From positions 11,966,001 through 12,030,000 of the forward strand of contig CM121341.1 of the NCBI GenBank assembly GCA_051530055.1: a DNA stretch of 64,000 nt, given 5' to 3'. The DNA is from Neoechinorhynchus agilis (Eukaryota; Acanthocephala). The stretch's first letter is position 1. Every line of letters begins with the position of its first letter. A program made the position numbers and the translations under genes. Below the pieces are notes generated by a model. That model was not told where the DNA came from, searched no databases, and was given only the letters and a program-made list of their open reading frames with translations. Below, one piece after another: positions 47,335 to 56,811 of this stretch.

Positions 47335-49190
47335 CAACCCCCACTCCACTAATATAATAATCATATTAAAACGCATCAAAATCTTCCAAGCTATTTTGCT
47401 CATAAGACACATTAAAATTATTAATACCATGTAAAAATCAAAATCATTAACTCCCAAGCCCCCAAAAACTATAGACAAATGAATAATAAAACCAATATCG
47501 CCAAAACTGTTAATAATAATTGTAACCAAAGAACTAACTTTACCCCTAAAATTCCGATAATAATGAATCAAAACTAAACTAACCACTCCTAAAATTTCTC
47601 ACCTAATTAAAATAAAAAATCAATCTTTAAACAACAAAAATACATATACCTAAAGCAAACCTACTATTATATTAAAAGACCACCTAAATTTCTCTAATTC
47701 CATGTATATTATTGTAGACAATAAAATTATAACGTAAATTAAAAATAAAACCACAACCATAATTAATTTACCATAAGAAAAGCGCCAACCTACCATTAAC
47801 TCTAATCACCCTATTGCACCCCACAAAAACAATCCTCTAAAAACGATAACCCTTACAACTGATAAGGAACCAAAAATGACTATTCTTAACATATCGATTT
47901 CCCTTATAAACCATAATTGCAAAACACTGACATAGCATTAACAGCAAACCTATTGAAGACCATAAGACAGATCCAACTAAATCCGCTATCAATGAAACAT
48001 TTTCCATACTCAGGGAAACATACAACACCCGTGAGACAACCAAGAGTATAACTTCCACATTAATTATTATTGAAAACATTAATATAAAAATAACAAAAAT
48101 TAACAATATATTATTAAAAATAACACTCCAAAAACCAAACCTACCTCAGCTCAAAAAGAACCAAATAGAGGAGACCTAAAATTTAAAGTTAACATCAAAA
48201 ACACCACAAACATTAAACTAGACTGTCGATATGTGTGATACCGGGGAATGTGATTGGAATTATTGTTTAGAAGTCTTCACCCGGTAAATATTTATTTATT
48301 AAAGACGTTCTGCGAACCTCATCGGGTTCATCATCAGTTTGCTAGTTAGTAATAAACGCTACTAACCAACAAACTGATGATGAACCCGACGAGGTTCGCA
48401 GAACGTCTTTAATAAATAATCATTTACCGGGTGTAGACCTAAACAATTATTCCAATTAAACTGGACCCCAAAAAATTACATTTTTCAACACAAAAAACTA
48501 TTACTATAAACGGCAGACAAATGCTCCAATAAATAAAACAACCCAACAGATAAAAATCTATGAAATAACGTTACCAACACCCCTAATATCACAAATCTAA
48601 CTGAACCTAATATAAAACCCAACACTATAAAAGACATATGCACCATAGAAGAATAAGCAATCAAAACTTTAAAATCCCTAGCAAAATACATCTTACACAA
48701 ACAAGTTATAAGACCTATCAACAAGATCCCTACAAAATAACCTAAAAACAAACAAATACTCGACAAATAAAAAAGCGCATAACCGCCTATCTTAATCAAC
48801 ACACCAGCTAACAACATAGATCCCAAAACAAGAGACTCAACATGCACAATAGGCAATCACTGATGAAAGCCCCAAACTGGCACTTTTATATAAAACCCTA
48901 TCAACACCAAGTAAATTATCCACCTAAAAAATTCAACTTCCACACAGACCTAAAACCCTTCTCAATACCACAACCATATAACTTCAATAAAACTAAAAAC
49001 AAAGGAACTGAAAAAAGAACAGAATAAACAACAAAAATCTTAACAGTAAATAATCGCGCTTGATAACAAGAACTAATAATAATATACAATCAAAACAAAC
49101 ATAACAGACTCATAACAAACATAAAAAACAACAAACTAAATCTTATAAAAAAACACATAAACTAACAGTAAAAACTACAACAACCACAGA
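47335..49190 (-). pseudogene. Nuclear mitochondrial insertion (ND4 and ND5-like)
   Basis: On the minus strand the DNA translates with an invertebrate mitochondrial code. ND4: VPVWGFHQWLPIVHVES, LLAGVLIKIGGYALFYLSS, CKMYFARDFKVLIAYSSMVHM, then beyond an insertion LNFRSPLFGSFWAEVGL. An ND5-like part follows: VVSLVLIHYYRNFRGKVSS, INSFGDIGFI. TGA must be Trp and AGA/AGG Ser in places, so nuclear translation is impossible. A few frame slips are visible. Mitochondrial ND4 and ND5 encode complex I membrane subunits; here they are dead. A foldback element (48224-48454) interrupts ND4, so this is genuine nuclear DNA rather than contaminating mitochondrial sequence. Confidence 0.85.
48224..48454. mobile_element. 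Foldback element with degenerate hammerhead-like core
   Basis: A 231 bp insertion in the ND4 fragment, flanked by the 12 bp duplicate ATTAAACTRGAC (48212-48223 and 48455-48466). Arms 48251-48350 and 48361-48457 pair over ~98 bp with a 10 nt loop. The right arm contains CTGATGA, a GAACC...GGTTC stem, CAGAACGTC, then AATAAATAA. This is the layout of the hammerhead-like cores at 20.8/21.7 kb and 53.0 kb, with GAAA degenerated. Confidence 0.7.
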
Positions 49191-49429
49191 ATAAAATGTA
49201 CCCCGGCGAATCCCTTTGATTCCACTTCAAAATAAATATTGTCATCAAATTATGGAACTCCCAATATTGTGATGGAGAAAATTAGGTGAAGTCAATATAA
49301 TACCTAAGTACCGCTTTTTTATAAAACTTTGGATTGGAAGGATATGACGTTTGTTTATTATATTCTTTCGTGCCATCTTTACACTCAACGCCGCCACATA
49401 CGGTTTGCGAATTCTCATTCGCATCGGAC

Positions 49430-49930
49430 ATGTTTAAGAAGCTTGTGCAGATCGGTCGTGTTTGTTACGTCATCGATGGTGAGTGGAAGGATCGTTTTGT
49501 TATGATTTTGGAGCTGATTGATGATCGAAAGGTCATCGTGGATAGTCCTGGGCTTCCGAAACGAAAGGTTATTCATTTGCGAAATCTTCACCTAACTAAG
49601 TTTCGGGTCCCCGTCCCGCGTACGATCGGTCACAGGGCTCTTATTCAAATGTGGAAAGATAAAAACATTCGTGAAAAGATCAGAAAAACTCAGTTGTACA
49701 CCTCTGTAGTGACGTCAAGAAAACGCAGGGAAATGAATGATTTTGATCGATATAAGAAGTATTTGGCCAAGAGACGACTACGTCTGCGTACTATTAAGAG
49801 GATGGCCTTTATTAAGAAGCATTTGGGTGTGAAACGAGACGGACGTATTAATTGGGAAAATATGGGAGAGTTAAACAAGGTAATGAGTCAATTGCAGGGG
49901 AAAAAGAAGAAGAAAGTTGAAAAGAAATAA
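49430..49930 (+). CDS. RPL14: 60S ribosomal protein L14 (eL14)
   Basis: 166 residues from ATG 49430, whose MFKKLVQIGRVCYV is the conserved eL14 start. The frame is open upstream (to 49334), but that part is not ribosomal. An SH3-like N-terminal domain (GEWKDRFVMILELIDDRK, VDSPG) is followed by the basic helical part (HLTKFRVPVPRTIGHRAL, KKHLGVKRDGRINW) and a Lys-rich tail (GKKKKKVEKK). It binds the large-subunit rRNA surface. There is no intron, unusual beside neighbours rich in short introns, so a retrocopy should be considered; the frame is fully intact. Confidence 0.92.
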   Translation: MFKKLVQIGRVCYVIDGEWKDRFVMILELIDDRKVIVDSPGLPKRKVIHLRNLHLTKFRVPVPRTIGHRALIQMWKDKNIREKIRKTQLYTSVVTSRKRREMNDFDRYKKYLAKRRLRLRTIKRMAFIKKHLGVKRDGRINWENMGELNKVMSQLQGKKKKKVEKK

Positions 49931-50095
49931 GATGCCGTTTTTTTCCGGGAGTGTTTGTTATAGAAGCATCGAGTTCACTTTTCTGTAAGAATTGTGCTGT
50001 GAGGCGGATTATCTGTAGTCAGATTACGTTTGAGATATTTAGTGAAAGCAAAGCTGATTAATTTTTTAATATTCGGTTCATCTCCTCAACTCAGA

Positions 50096-50770
50096 TGATC
50101 TATTGTCCAATGAACATTTTTATGAAAATAATCGCGCACCTGAACTTAAGCAATTGACTTGTAATTTTGAACACATAAAGTTTCCTTCCCCTTATTCTAA
50201 ATACTTCTTGTATGCTGATGATCTTACAATCATTACACATGCACCAGCTCCCCTCTCTCTCACGTTCAAACATTTTGCTCCTCTAAATGTTTTACCCTTA
50301 ACCGTGTGCTTCGAAATCGTCCCTTCAATCTCAAATAGCCCTTCTGATCAGCTGCTTCTTCCTTTTCCTATCAATCGTGTCTCTTCTGTTCGTATACTTG
50401 GTCTTCATTTTCAAGAAAATCTAAAGTGGGACAAGCACATATCAATTTCGCTGCAAAAAGGGCCCATTAAGCTCCATCTTCTTAAACGCTTCCGATTCCT
50501 TCGATTATCTTCCAATGACCTACCTTCTCCTTTTACTCGCACTTAAAACACTTACGTTGCCCCAACATTTTCCATCCTTGAGTTCCTCGCACAAATCTCT
50601 ACCTCCGCTCTTCCAAACTGCTCAATCCTCCAAATGCGAATTGATTCGGAGGAAAGAACGGAAAACAACGACTACAACTTAACCAGCTAAATTCAACTTA
50701 CTTAAAGTACAAAGATCAGTGACTCATGCTTCTTCAAATAATTAAAACGTGTTTATATATTTAATTAGCG
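50096..50770 (+). mobile_element. LINE-D 3' piece with RT motif C
   Basis: YFLYADDLTIITHA is RT motif C and VSSVRILGLHFQENLKWDKH is the typical downstream block of CR1/jockey-type RTs. The 3' end (AATTAAAACGTGTTTATATA) matches 46.14-46.17 kb. Its 5' part is truncated just downstream of RPL14. Confidence 0.7.
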
Positions 50771-51429
50771 ATACTCAATTGCTTCAAATTGCCTTTCTTA
50801 GAGATCTACTTGTTTCGAGTTTTTTTTGATATTTGAAGTTCTCTTGCGTTTTTAAATAAAGTCCGCTGTCTTTCATCGAGGTATTATTCTGTTTCAAGTA
50901 TATTCAGTGATTTAAAAATAATCCGTCGTTATTCTTGGCGGATTTTTTTGCTTCGTACTTTTATGGTTTCGCTCAGGATTTAAATTGAAATTTTAGTGTC
51001 GCCGTATTATTTCAAATAAGTGTCCCTGACTCTTTGATGATCTTGAGCACGATCAATGCTGTACTAAAATCGTCAATCCATTTAGTAAATCGCTAAATAG
51101 TCGCAGTTTGTCCATTTATGGTTCTCAGCTGCCTTATTTTGCTTTGCCAATAAGAAGGAAAAAGTAGTTTGTAGGCATTCGAGTATCACCTTTTGGAAGA
51201 AGATTGTTGAGGAGAAGTCGAATTTGAGTGTGGAAAGGAGTCTTGGAGGGTGCCTATAGCTAAGGGTGGGTGGACGGTATTTAAAGAGTGAAGCGAGGGA
51301 GAAGGGGAGGTTTTGGGTGGGGAGTTTGGGAGTGGTTAAACCGGAGAACACGGTTTGGGCCAGGCGGCAGTACAGAAACCGCAAATGAATTTCCTGCCTG
51401 CTGCCCAAATACTTGAGACAAATATTTGG

Positions 51430-52180
51430 GGTTTAACCTGACAATCGTCCATGTCACAGGGGATGAGCTTGGTGGTTGGACGCTTTGGCCTCGGCATTGA
51501 TTGCAAGTATTTGTGACGGACGAGAGAGAAAACGTTGTCGAGAAAGAACGTTGACGCGAGGGAGAACGTAGAGTTGTCGAGAGAGAACCTTTGAGTTGAC
51601 GGTTGAGAGAACCGTTGAGTTGACGAGAGAGAACGATTGAGTTGATGAGAGAGATAACGTTGAACGATTGAGTTGATGAGAGAGATAACGTTGAACGATT
51701 GAGTTCACGAGAGAGAGAACGTAGATTGAGAGAGAACGTTGATTGAGGGAGAACGTTGATTGAGAGAAAACGATTGATTGAGAGAGAACGTTGATTGAGA
51801 GATTCGGTCCGGAGGGGGAGTCCATTCAGGTGGGAATATCCGGTCGGTAGATGTCCGTTCGAGTGAGAATATCCGGTCGGGTTTGGAAGGTCTGTTCTGG
51901 TGGGAATTAGTGGTTATTGTTTGCAAGGAGAGTTTGTGAGGTCGGGTCTTTCCCCAGGTTCATATCTGGTCATGAAATCCGAGAAGATTGGACAGTATGG
52001 AAAAAGGAGCGTAGGCGTTGGGAGATGCGGTCTCATGTTAAAAGGGGAATAAAATGTGGTAAAAATGGTAGCAATATAGATGATAGCGTTTTGTTTGTTT
52101 TATGAAAATTCTATGAAGGCATTCGGTAAACGGGGGAAAATCAACTGCACAAATTTTAGATGCTCGTCTATGAAACATTT
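51430..52180 (-). mobile_element. LINE-A 3' end with expanded minisatellite
   Basis: On the minus strand the tail CCTGAAATGA...CAAACAATAACCACTAATTCCC and the 3' untranslated repeats (GGATATTCTCACTCGAACGG) match other LINE-A copies. The 3' untranslated repeat is expanded at 51530-51800 into purine-rich GAGAGAGAACGTTGATT units, including two exact ~31 bp copies. Confidence 0.6.
51530..51800. repeat. Purine-rich minisatellite
   Basis: Tandem variants of GAGAGAGAACGTTGA(T/C)TGA. A 31 bp unit (ACGATTGAGTTGATGAGAGA and onward) is repeated exactly twice around 51620-51690. Open frames over it are artefacts. Confidence 0.75.
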
Positions 52181-52600
52181 CAATGCACTCTCCTAAACAT
52201 ACAGCTCTATTAAATCATCTAAAATGCGTTTCGCTCCTTTCTTATTTTGTTTTCCATCTCTGCACTTCAGCCTCTATAGTAATTAGCCCAACAACATTTG
52301 TCGACTCAGATATAATAAACGTTTGTAAATAATATCAAAAAACACAGTCGGATAAACGTTTGCAAAGAGTACAAAACATCTTCAGGATTAAAAGAATAGT
52401 AGCCTTTAGAATGTTAGCAGCAATTTTGCCATTTATGCGACCAGCATTGTGTTTCACCCATAAAAGACTTGGAATTGACTTAGGAAAAGTTTCATTAATA
52501 CAAGACATTTAAACATTGCTTAGAATGTTTAGTATAGCATCAGTGAAGCAAGGAAAGTTTGACGATTTGATTACTGCTGTCGACCTTGATGCGATTGATT
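52180..52600. other. Intergenic stretch between LINE-A pieces
   Basis: AT-rich; no gene recognised. Confidence 0.35.
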
Positions 52601-52842
52601 TTTAATCAAATTTGAAATGGGACTCGCACATCACTCTCTCCCTCAAGCACATCGACTTTAAAATTTATCTCCTCGAATGCCTCCGACATTTACGAATCAA
52701 TTAACCCGACCTCCATGAATTTTACTTCCGCTTTATCTTACCATCCCTCACCTGCGGTTGCCTCGTATTTTGCAACCTTTCCAAATCGCTAATCCGCCGT
52801 CTTGAAATTCTTCACAAAAGAGCATCTAAAATTTGCACAACT

Positions 52843-53052
52843 TAGTTTTGTTTAAAAGATAATTCATTGTTATTTGTTGATAGGAGAGATAAATGAATTT
52901 AAGATTTTATTGAATATTTCGATCCACTATCTCGGATCTTCTTCAGCGATTGCTTGTAAGTTTTTAAATATGTGTTCAATCGCTGAAGAAGATCCGAGAT
53001 AGTGGATCGAAATATTCAATAAAACTTCAATTTCATTTATTTTCTCCTATCG
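52843..53052. mobile_element. Foldback element with hammerhead-like core
   Basis: About 210 bp inside LINE-A. Arms 52878-52952 and 52977-53052 are almost perfect inverted copies (~75 bp) around a 24 nt loop. The right arm has CTGAAGA, the stem GATCC-GAGATAGT-GGATC, GAAA, then TATTCAATAAAAC, which meets the CUGANGA/stem II/GAAA consensus of hammerhead ribozymes. The left arm offers a sequence able to form stem III and a UU cleavage context. Only 4 bp of stem I are apparent. Confidence 0.7.
52983..53017 (+). ncRNA. Hammerhead-ribozyme-like core
   Basis: CTGAAGA, a 5 bp stem II with an 8 nt loop, and GAAA are all intact. Whether it cleaves depends on stem I, which is weak, so it may be inactive or act only as a dimer. 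Confidence 0.45.
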
Positions 53053-53439
53053 ATGCCTTGATGCTATTTTCATAAAACAAACAAAACGCCTCTCAACCCT
53101 ACCACCACAATTTCTTCCACATATCACTCCCTTTTCAAACGAGCACAACACCCGTAATCCTAATTCGTTTCACCGTCCTATAACTCGCACCTCACTATAT
53201 CTGCGCTCCTTTTTCCATGCTGCCCAATCTTCTCGGATATCATGACCTGAAATGATTCTGAGGAAAGAACAACCTTACAAGCGTTCCGGCAAACAATAAC
53301 CACCAATTCCCACGAGAACGGACATCACATTCCCCGGTACCTCAGATATCGACGTAACAAAACCTGATATTCCAACCCGAACGGACAAATAAAAACCAAA
53401 TATCTGTGTGTTTATGAATACCCAAAGGTATATGGGTCC

Positions 53440-53830
53440 TCTTCTTTGTAAATCAACAAATAAAACGTGTTATTATTATAACCATTGTAAGAAGTAAAGC
53501 ATTTTGTCGTAAGGTTAATGCATTGATTGGCTACTTAATAGAGCAAGTAGATTATGATAAAAATAAGTAAGAACCGCTTAAATTAAGATCAAAACGAACA
53601 GTTTCATCTTTCATTGACTGTGCGTAGTAATGTTTTGATGGCGAGGCTTCTTCTTTCGAACTATCATAAAATTAAACATTTTTGAAGATGGACGGTGATT
53701 TGTATAGGATAAATTTCGTTTGCAGTTATTTCCCAGGTTCCATTTATAATGAGCGGCTCGAGAATCCGGACTGTCCATTATCCAACCGCGACCTCCCTAA
53801 AGTTACACTGCAAGTGTAACTCGAAAGAAA
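53440..53830. other. NitFhit upstream region
   Basis: AT-rich. It probably holds the promoter and 5' UTR. A short hairpin (AAGTTACACTGCAAGTGTAACTC, about 53800-53822) lies just before the gene. Confidence 0.35.
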
Positions 53831-53874
53831 TACCAGTTTCGCTTTCGTCAGAGTAATATCCTAACCTGAAATCT

Positions 53875-56359
53875 ATGTTGCTCAAATTCGCTAAAGATCT
53901 TAAATTCACCACTCGTTTATTTCAAACAATGACGAAACACAGAATAGCTGTGTGCCAAATGGTTCAAAGTCAAAGTAAAAGTTCTAATCTTGAACGTGCT
54001 CTTTTATTGGTCGACGATGCAGTCAAACAACAAGCGGAGTTCGTATTTTTACCTGAAAATGTAGACTTCTTTTCTGATACCAAACAAGCCGAACCGCTAG
54101 ATTGTGAGTTTGTAAACGCTTTTAGAAATGCTTCCAAAAAACACAATATTTGGATTTCATTAGTTAAAAATGTGATCTTCGTATATTTCGACATCTAAAG
54201 CGACGAAATGTAAAAAATCAATAGAAACGTAGTCGAATGATTTTACACAGAAGAATTCACATCATTGGATCGTGTTTTTTGGCTAAAATTGTTGATGTGG
54301 CTCACGTTAATGATTGGGCTAGTTTTGAGATTCGCCATAATTCACTTTCAAATGTATGAAAAATGTTCCAGGAATTTCTTTTTTAACCCCCATTCGGATT
54401 TAAAAATTCACTAATTTATTTCCCCGGTATTTCACCTCTCGGATAATTTCAACATTTCCCCAAGATTTGTCATTTCGTTTAAGGGTTTACGATGTCTGGA
54501 TGACAAATCTCGGGAAAATGTCGAAATTATCCGAAAAATTAGTGAATTTTTGAATCCAAAGAGGTGACAAAACTAAGAAAAAGAAAGTCCCTTTTCCCAT
54601 GAAAGTCACAATCCAATATTCCAGGGAAATCTTAACGTTGCTTAGACGAAGATCCGTTTTTAATAGGAGGAGTTCACCTTCTTTCACCGGAAGGAAAAGT
54701 TAACTTAGCGCACCTTATTATTGAACCTTCTTTTGGTTCAATCGTTGCTAGATACGACAAATCAAACTTATTTAATTATCCGGAATTGGCACTGTATGAA
54801 AGTAAATACATTGAAGCCGGTAATCGACTTCCTTTACCCGTCGAAACTCCTATCGGCAAAGTCGGTCTAGCCATTTGTGTTGATCTTCGATATTCTCGAG
54901 TGGCAGATTTCTACAGACGTGCTGGTGCCACCTGTCTCCTTTTTCCTAGCTCATTTACAAAGAAGACCGGAGCACTCCATTGGCACGCCTTATTACGAGC
55001 GCGTGCTATTGAGACTCAATCGTTTGTTATAGCGGCGGCTCAGGTGGGTGTTTGTGAAAATCGAGCTGCTTTCGGTCATGCTTTGGTGGTAGGTCCACGC
55101 GGTGATATTCTATGTGATTGCGGAGATGAAGAGAAGGATTGTATTTGCGTAGTTGAAATCGATTTGGATGAAGTTGAGAACGTAAGACATGAACTACCAA
55201 TGACCTACCGATACGATCTTTATGATGAAATTGATTTGGAGACGAAATGTGCTGTAATTCCGGACGATTTCAGATTTGGAAGTGTTCCAATACCTCCTGA
55301 AACGATATTCTACGCTTCTAGATATTCTGTTGCATTTGTAAATCTTAAACCGGTTCTGAAAGGACATGTACTAATTGCTCCAATTCGATCAAATATCAGA
55401 CGAGTAGTCGAGATCTGAACCTGAGCTTGGGAAATTGCATTTAAGAACGCCTTTAAACAGTATTAACCACTTTGATATTGTTCATTCCCATGCTTATGTA
55501 ATCATTTTGTGCCCGGAGTACCCATACACGCGGTTAATTCGAAGGAAAATGTGCAATTACAATCTCAGTGATGCAACGGCATCTGTTTTTTGCGACAGGA
55601 TAGAAAATCATCATGTTTGCGTGATAAAATGAGAGGGTGGATGCATTAACTATGTTATATGTAATTTTTGTTAGTTTTTGTTTCAAAACATATAACATGA
55701 CCTCTGGTAAGATGCTTGCAGGTCCACATAAAATTGGGAACCATCATTCTTCAATATTTTGGGCTTGAATGCACTTGCCAATCACAAGTACATTTGGAGG
55801 TTAAAATCCTAATCAATCGAAGAATGCGACACGTGAGGCACTCAGTTGCCGAATTGACGAAGGAATGCAAAACATGGGTTTGGGACCTTGTAGCTCCGTC
55901 CGACAAAATTAAAAGGCTCTAATCAATTAAAAGATCGCACTGGCCGTTGTTGCTTTTTTCGCCTGTGCGTTTTGTTAAAAAGTCGTTTAAACGCTAACCA
56001 CATCAAACATTCATTATCATTTAATTTTTTTGCTTTACTCATTTGCGTTCAGAACTTCCATAAGTGAAATGTCTGACGAGGAATGCAGCGATCTGATGTT
56101 GGTCAGTCGACGAGTTGGTGGTATCATAGGTCTGGACGTGATTGGTGATAAGCAAGCGTCGATTACTTACTGTATACAGGATGGCGAAAATGCAGGTCAA
56201 ACCATTCCTCATGTTCATGTTCATGTGATCCCGAGACTCGGTAACGATTTTTCAGCTGGTAACGATGAGGTATATCGACAATTGGAAGCTGATCGAAAAC
56301 CACGGGAACTGGTGGAAATGGTGAAGGAAGCTCAACATTACAAAACTTTATTCGCTTAA
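53875..56359 (+). CDS. NitFhit: nitrilase-like plus Fhit (HIT) fusion protein
   Basis: Three exon blocks: 53875-54162, ~54667-55403 and ~56053-56359, about 440 residues. The N-terminal nitrilase part shows RIAVCQMVQSQS, FVFLPENVDFF (Glu), VARYDKSNLF (Lys) and VGLAICVDLRYSR (Cys), the Glu-Lys-Cys triad of Nit1-type amidases. The C-terminal Fhit part shows NLKPVLKGHVLIAPIR, QDGENAGQTIP and the HIT triad HVHVHVIPR. In invertebrates these two activities (deaminated-glutathione amidase and Ap3A hydrolase) are fused. The first ~18 residues (MLLKFAKDLKFTTRLF) could be a mitochondrial presequence; an alternative start is 53929. Both introns (about 504 and 649 nt) are long for this locus, and with the obvious GT and AG sites neither joins in phase. 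Confidence 0.88.
54395..54567. repeat. Inverted-repeat (MITE-like) element in NitFhit intron 1
   Basis: GGATTTAAAAATTCACTAAT (54395) and CGGATAATTTC...GACAAATCT segments recur inverted at 54500-54557 with a short central loop. A ~20 nt block is present in only one arm. It explains the intron's length and is not of the hammerhead-like type. Confidence 0.65.
55716..55922 (+). CDS. Open frame in NitFhit intron 2, unrecognised
   Basis: After an acceptor-like CTTGCAG (55721), the frame reads LQYFGLECTCQSQVHLEVKI and SVAELTKECKTWVWDLVAP. It has a coding feel but no partner exon or family. It may be a nested gene fragment or chance. Confidence 0.2.
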   Translation: MQVHIKLGTIILQYFGLECTCQSQVHLEVKILINRRMRHVRHSVAELTKECKTWVWDLVAPSDKIKRL

Positions 56360-56712
56360 ATTTTTGAACAATACTAGAATCGATGAGAACGCCAAAAACA
56401 CTTATATCAATCTGTATGTCCTAATACCTGGCCATTTGCCCCATGCAGTGCCACTGAGTTCTTCGTCAGTTTCAATTTGTACGTTCTTCTCTAGACTTTC
56501 TCTTTGCGATTGTTTTGCACAGTTAAAATGAATATTGAATCAGATGTGTCCTCTTCGAAATAACTAAGTTTTGAACATTCCGTAGCTCTTATCGTTTAAT
56601 CGGAATTTTTCCACTAGGACGAACTATAGGAACGAAAAATAACTCAGTCATCTTTAGAAACATTGAGCTGAGAAAGTTTAGGAATTTTCGATATTTTTCC
56701 ATATATTAACAT

Positions 56713-56811
56713 TCGAATTTCGAGAACTTTTCAGTTCTATCGGTTATGTTGCGAAATCTGAAAAGTTCTCAAAATTTGAAAACTTCTCAGCAACTTAACC
56801 GATAGAACTGG
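56713..56811. repeat. Overlapping inverted repeats at the tetraspanin 3' end
   Basis: CGAATTTCGAGAACTTTTCAG pairs with CTGAAAAGTTCTCAAAATTTG. The enclosed TTCTATCGGTTATGTTGC also pairs with the downstream GCAACTTAACCGATAGAA. The two hairpins are mutually exclusive. Confidence 0.6.

Larger units (their letters stand above)
52600..53440 (+). mobile_element. LINE-A 3' fragment interrupted by a foldback element
   Basis: It contains the LINE-A tail (FILPSLTCGCLVFCNLSKSL, IRRLEILHKRASKICT), the 3' region colinear with 10620-10860, and the terminal hairpin ACCCAAAGGTATATGGGT (53420-53437). It is split at about 52843 by a foldback insertion and resumes at GATGCCTTGATGC (53051). It keeps more of the RT tail than the other copies, so it is an independent derivative. 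Confidence 0.7.

Noticed and set aside
47335-49190. Contaminating mitochondrial contig
   Set aside because: The fragment is interrupted by a nuclear-type foldback with target duplication and is flanked by LINE pieces and RPL14.
49334-49429. Upstream ATG giving RPL14 a 32-residue N-terminal extension
   Set aside because: eL14 proteins start at MF(K/R)KLV; the extra residues resemble untranslated leader.
51454-51825. 123-codon minus-strand frame rich in Ser/Leu/Gln
   Set aside because: It is translation of the purine-rich minisatellite, with no independent coding evidence.
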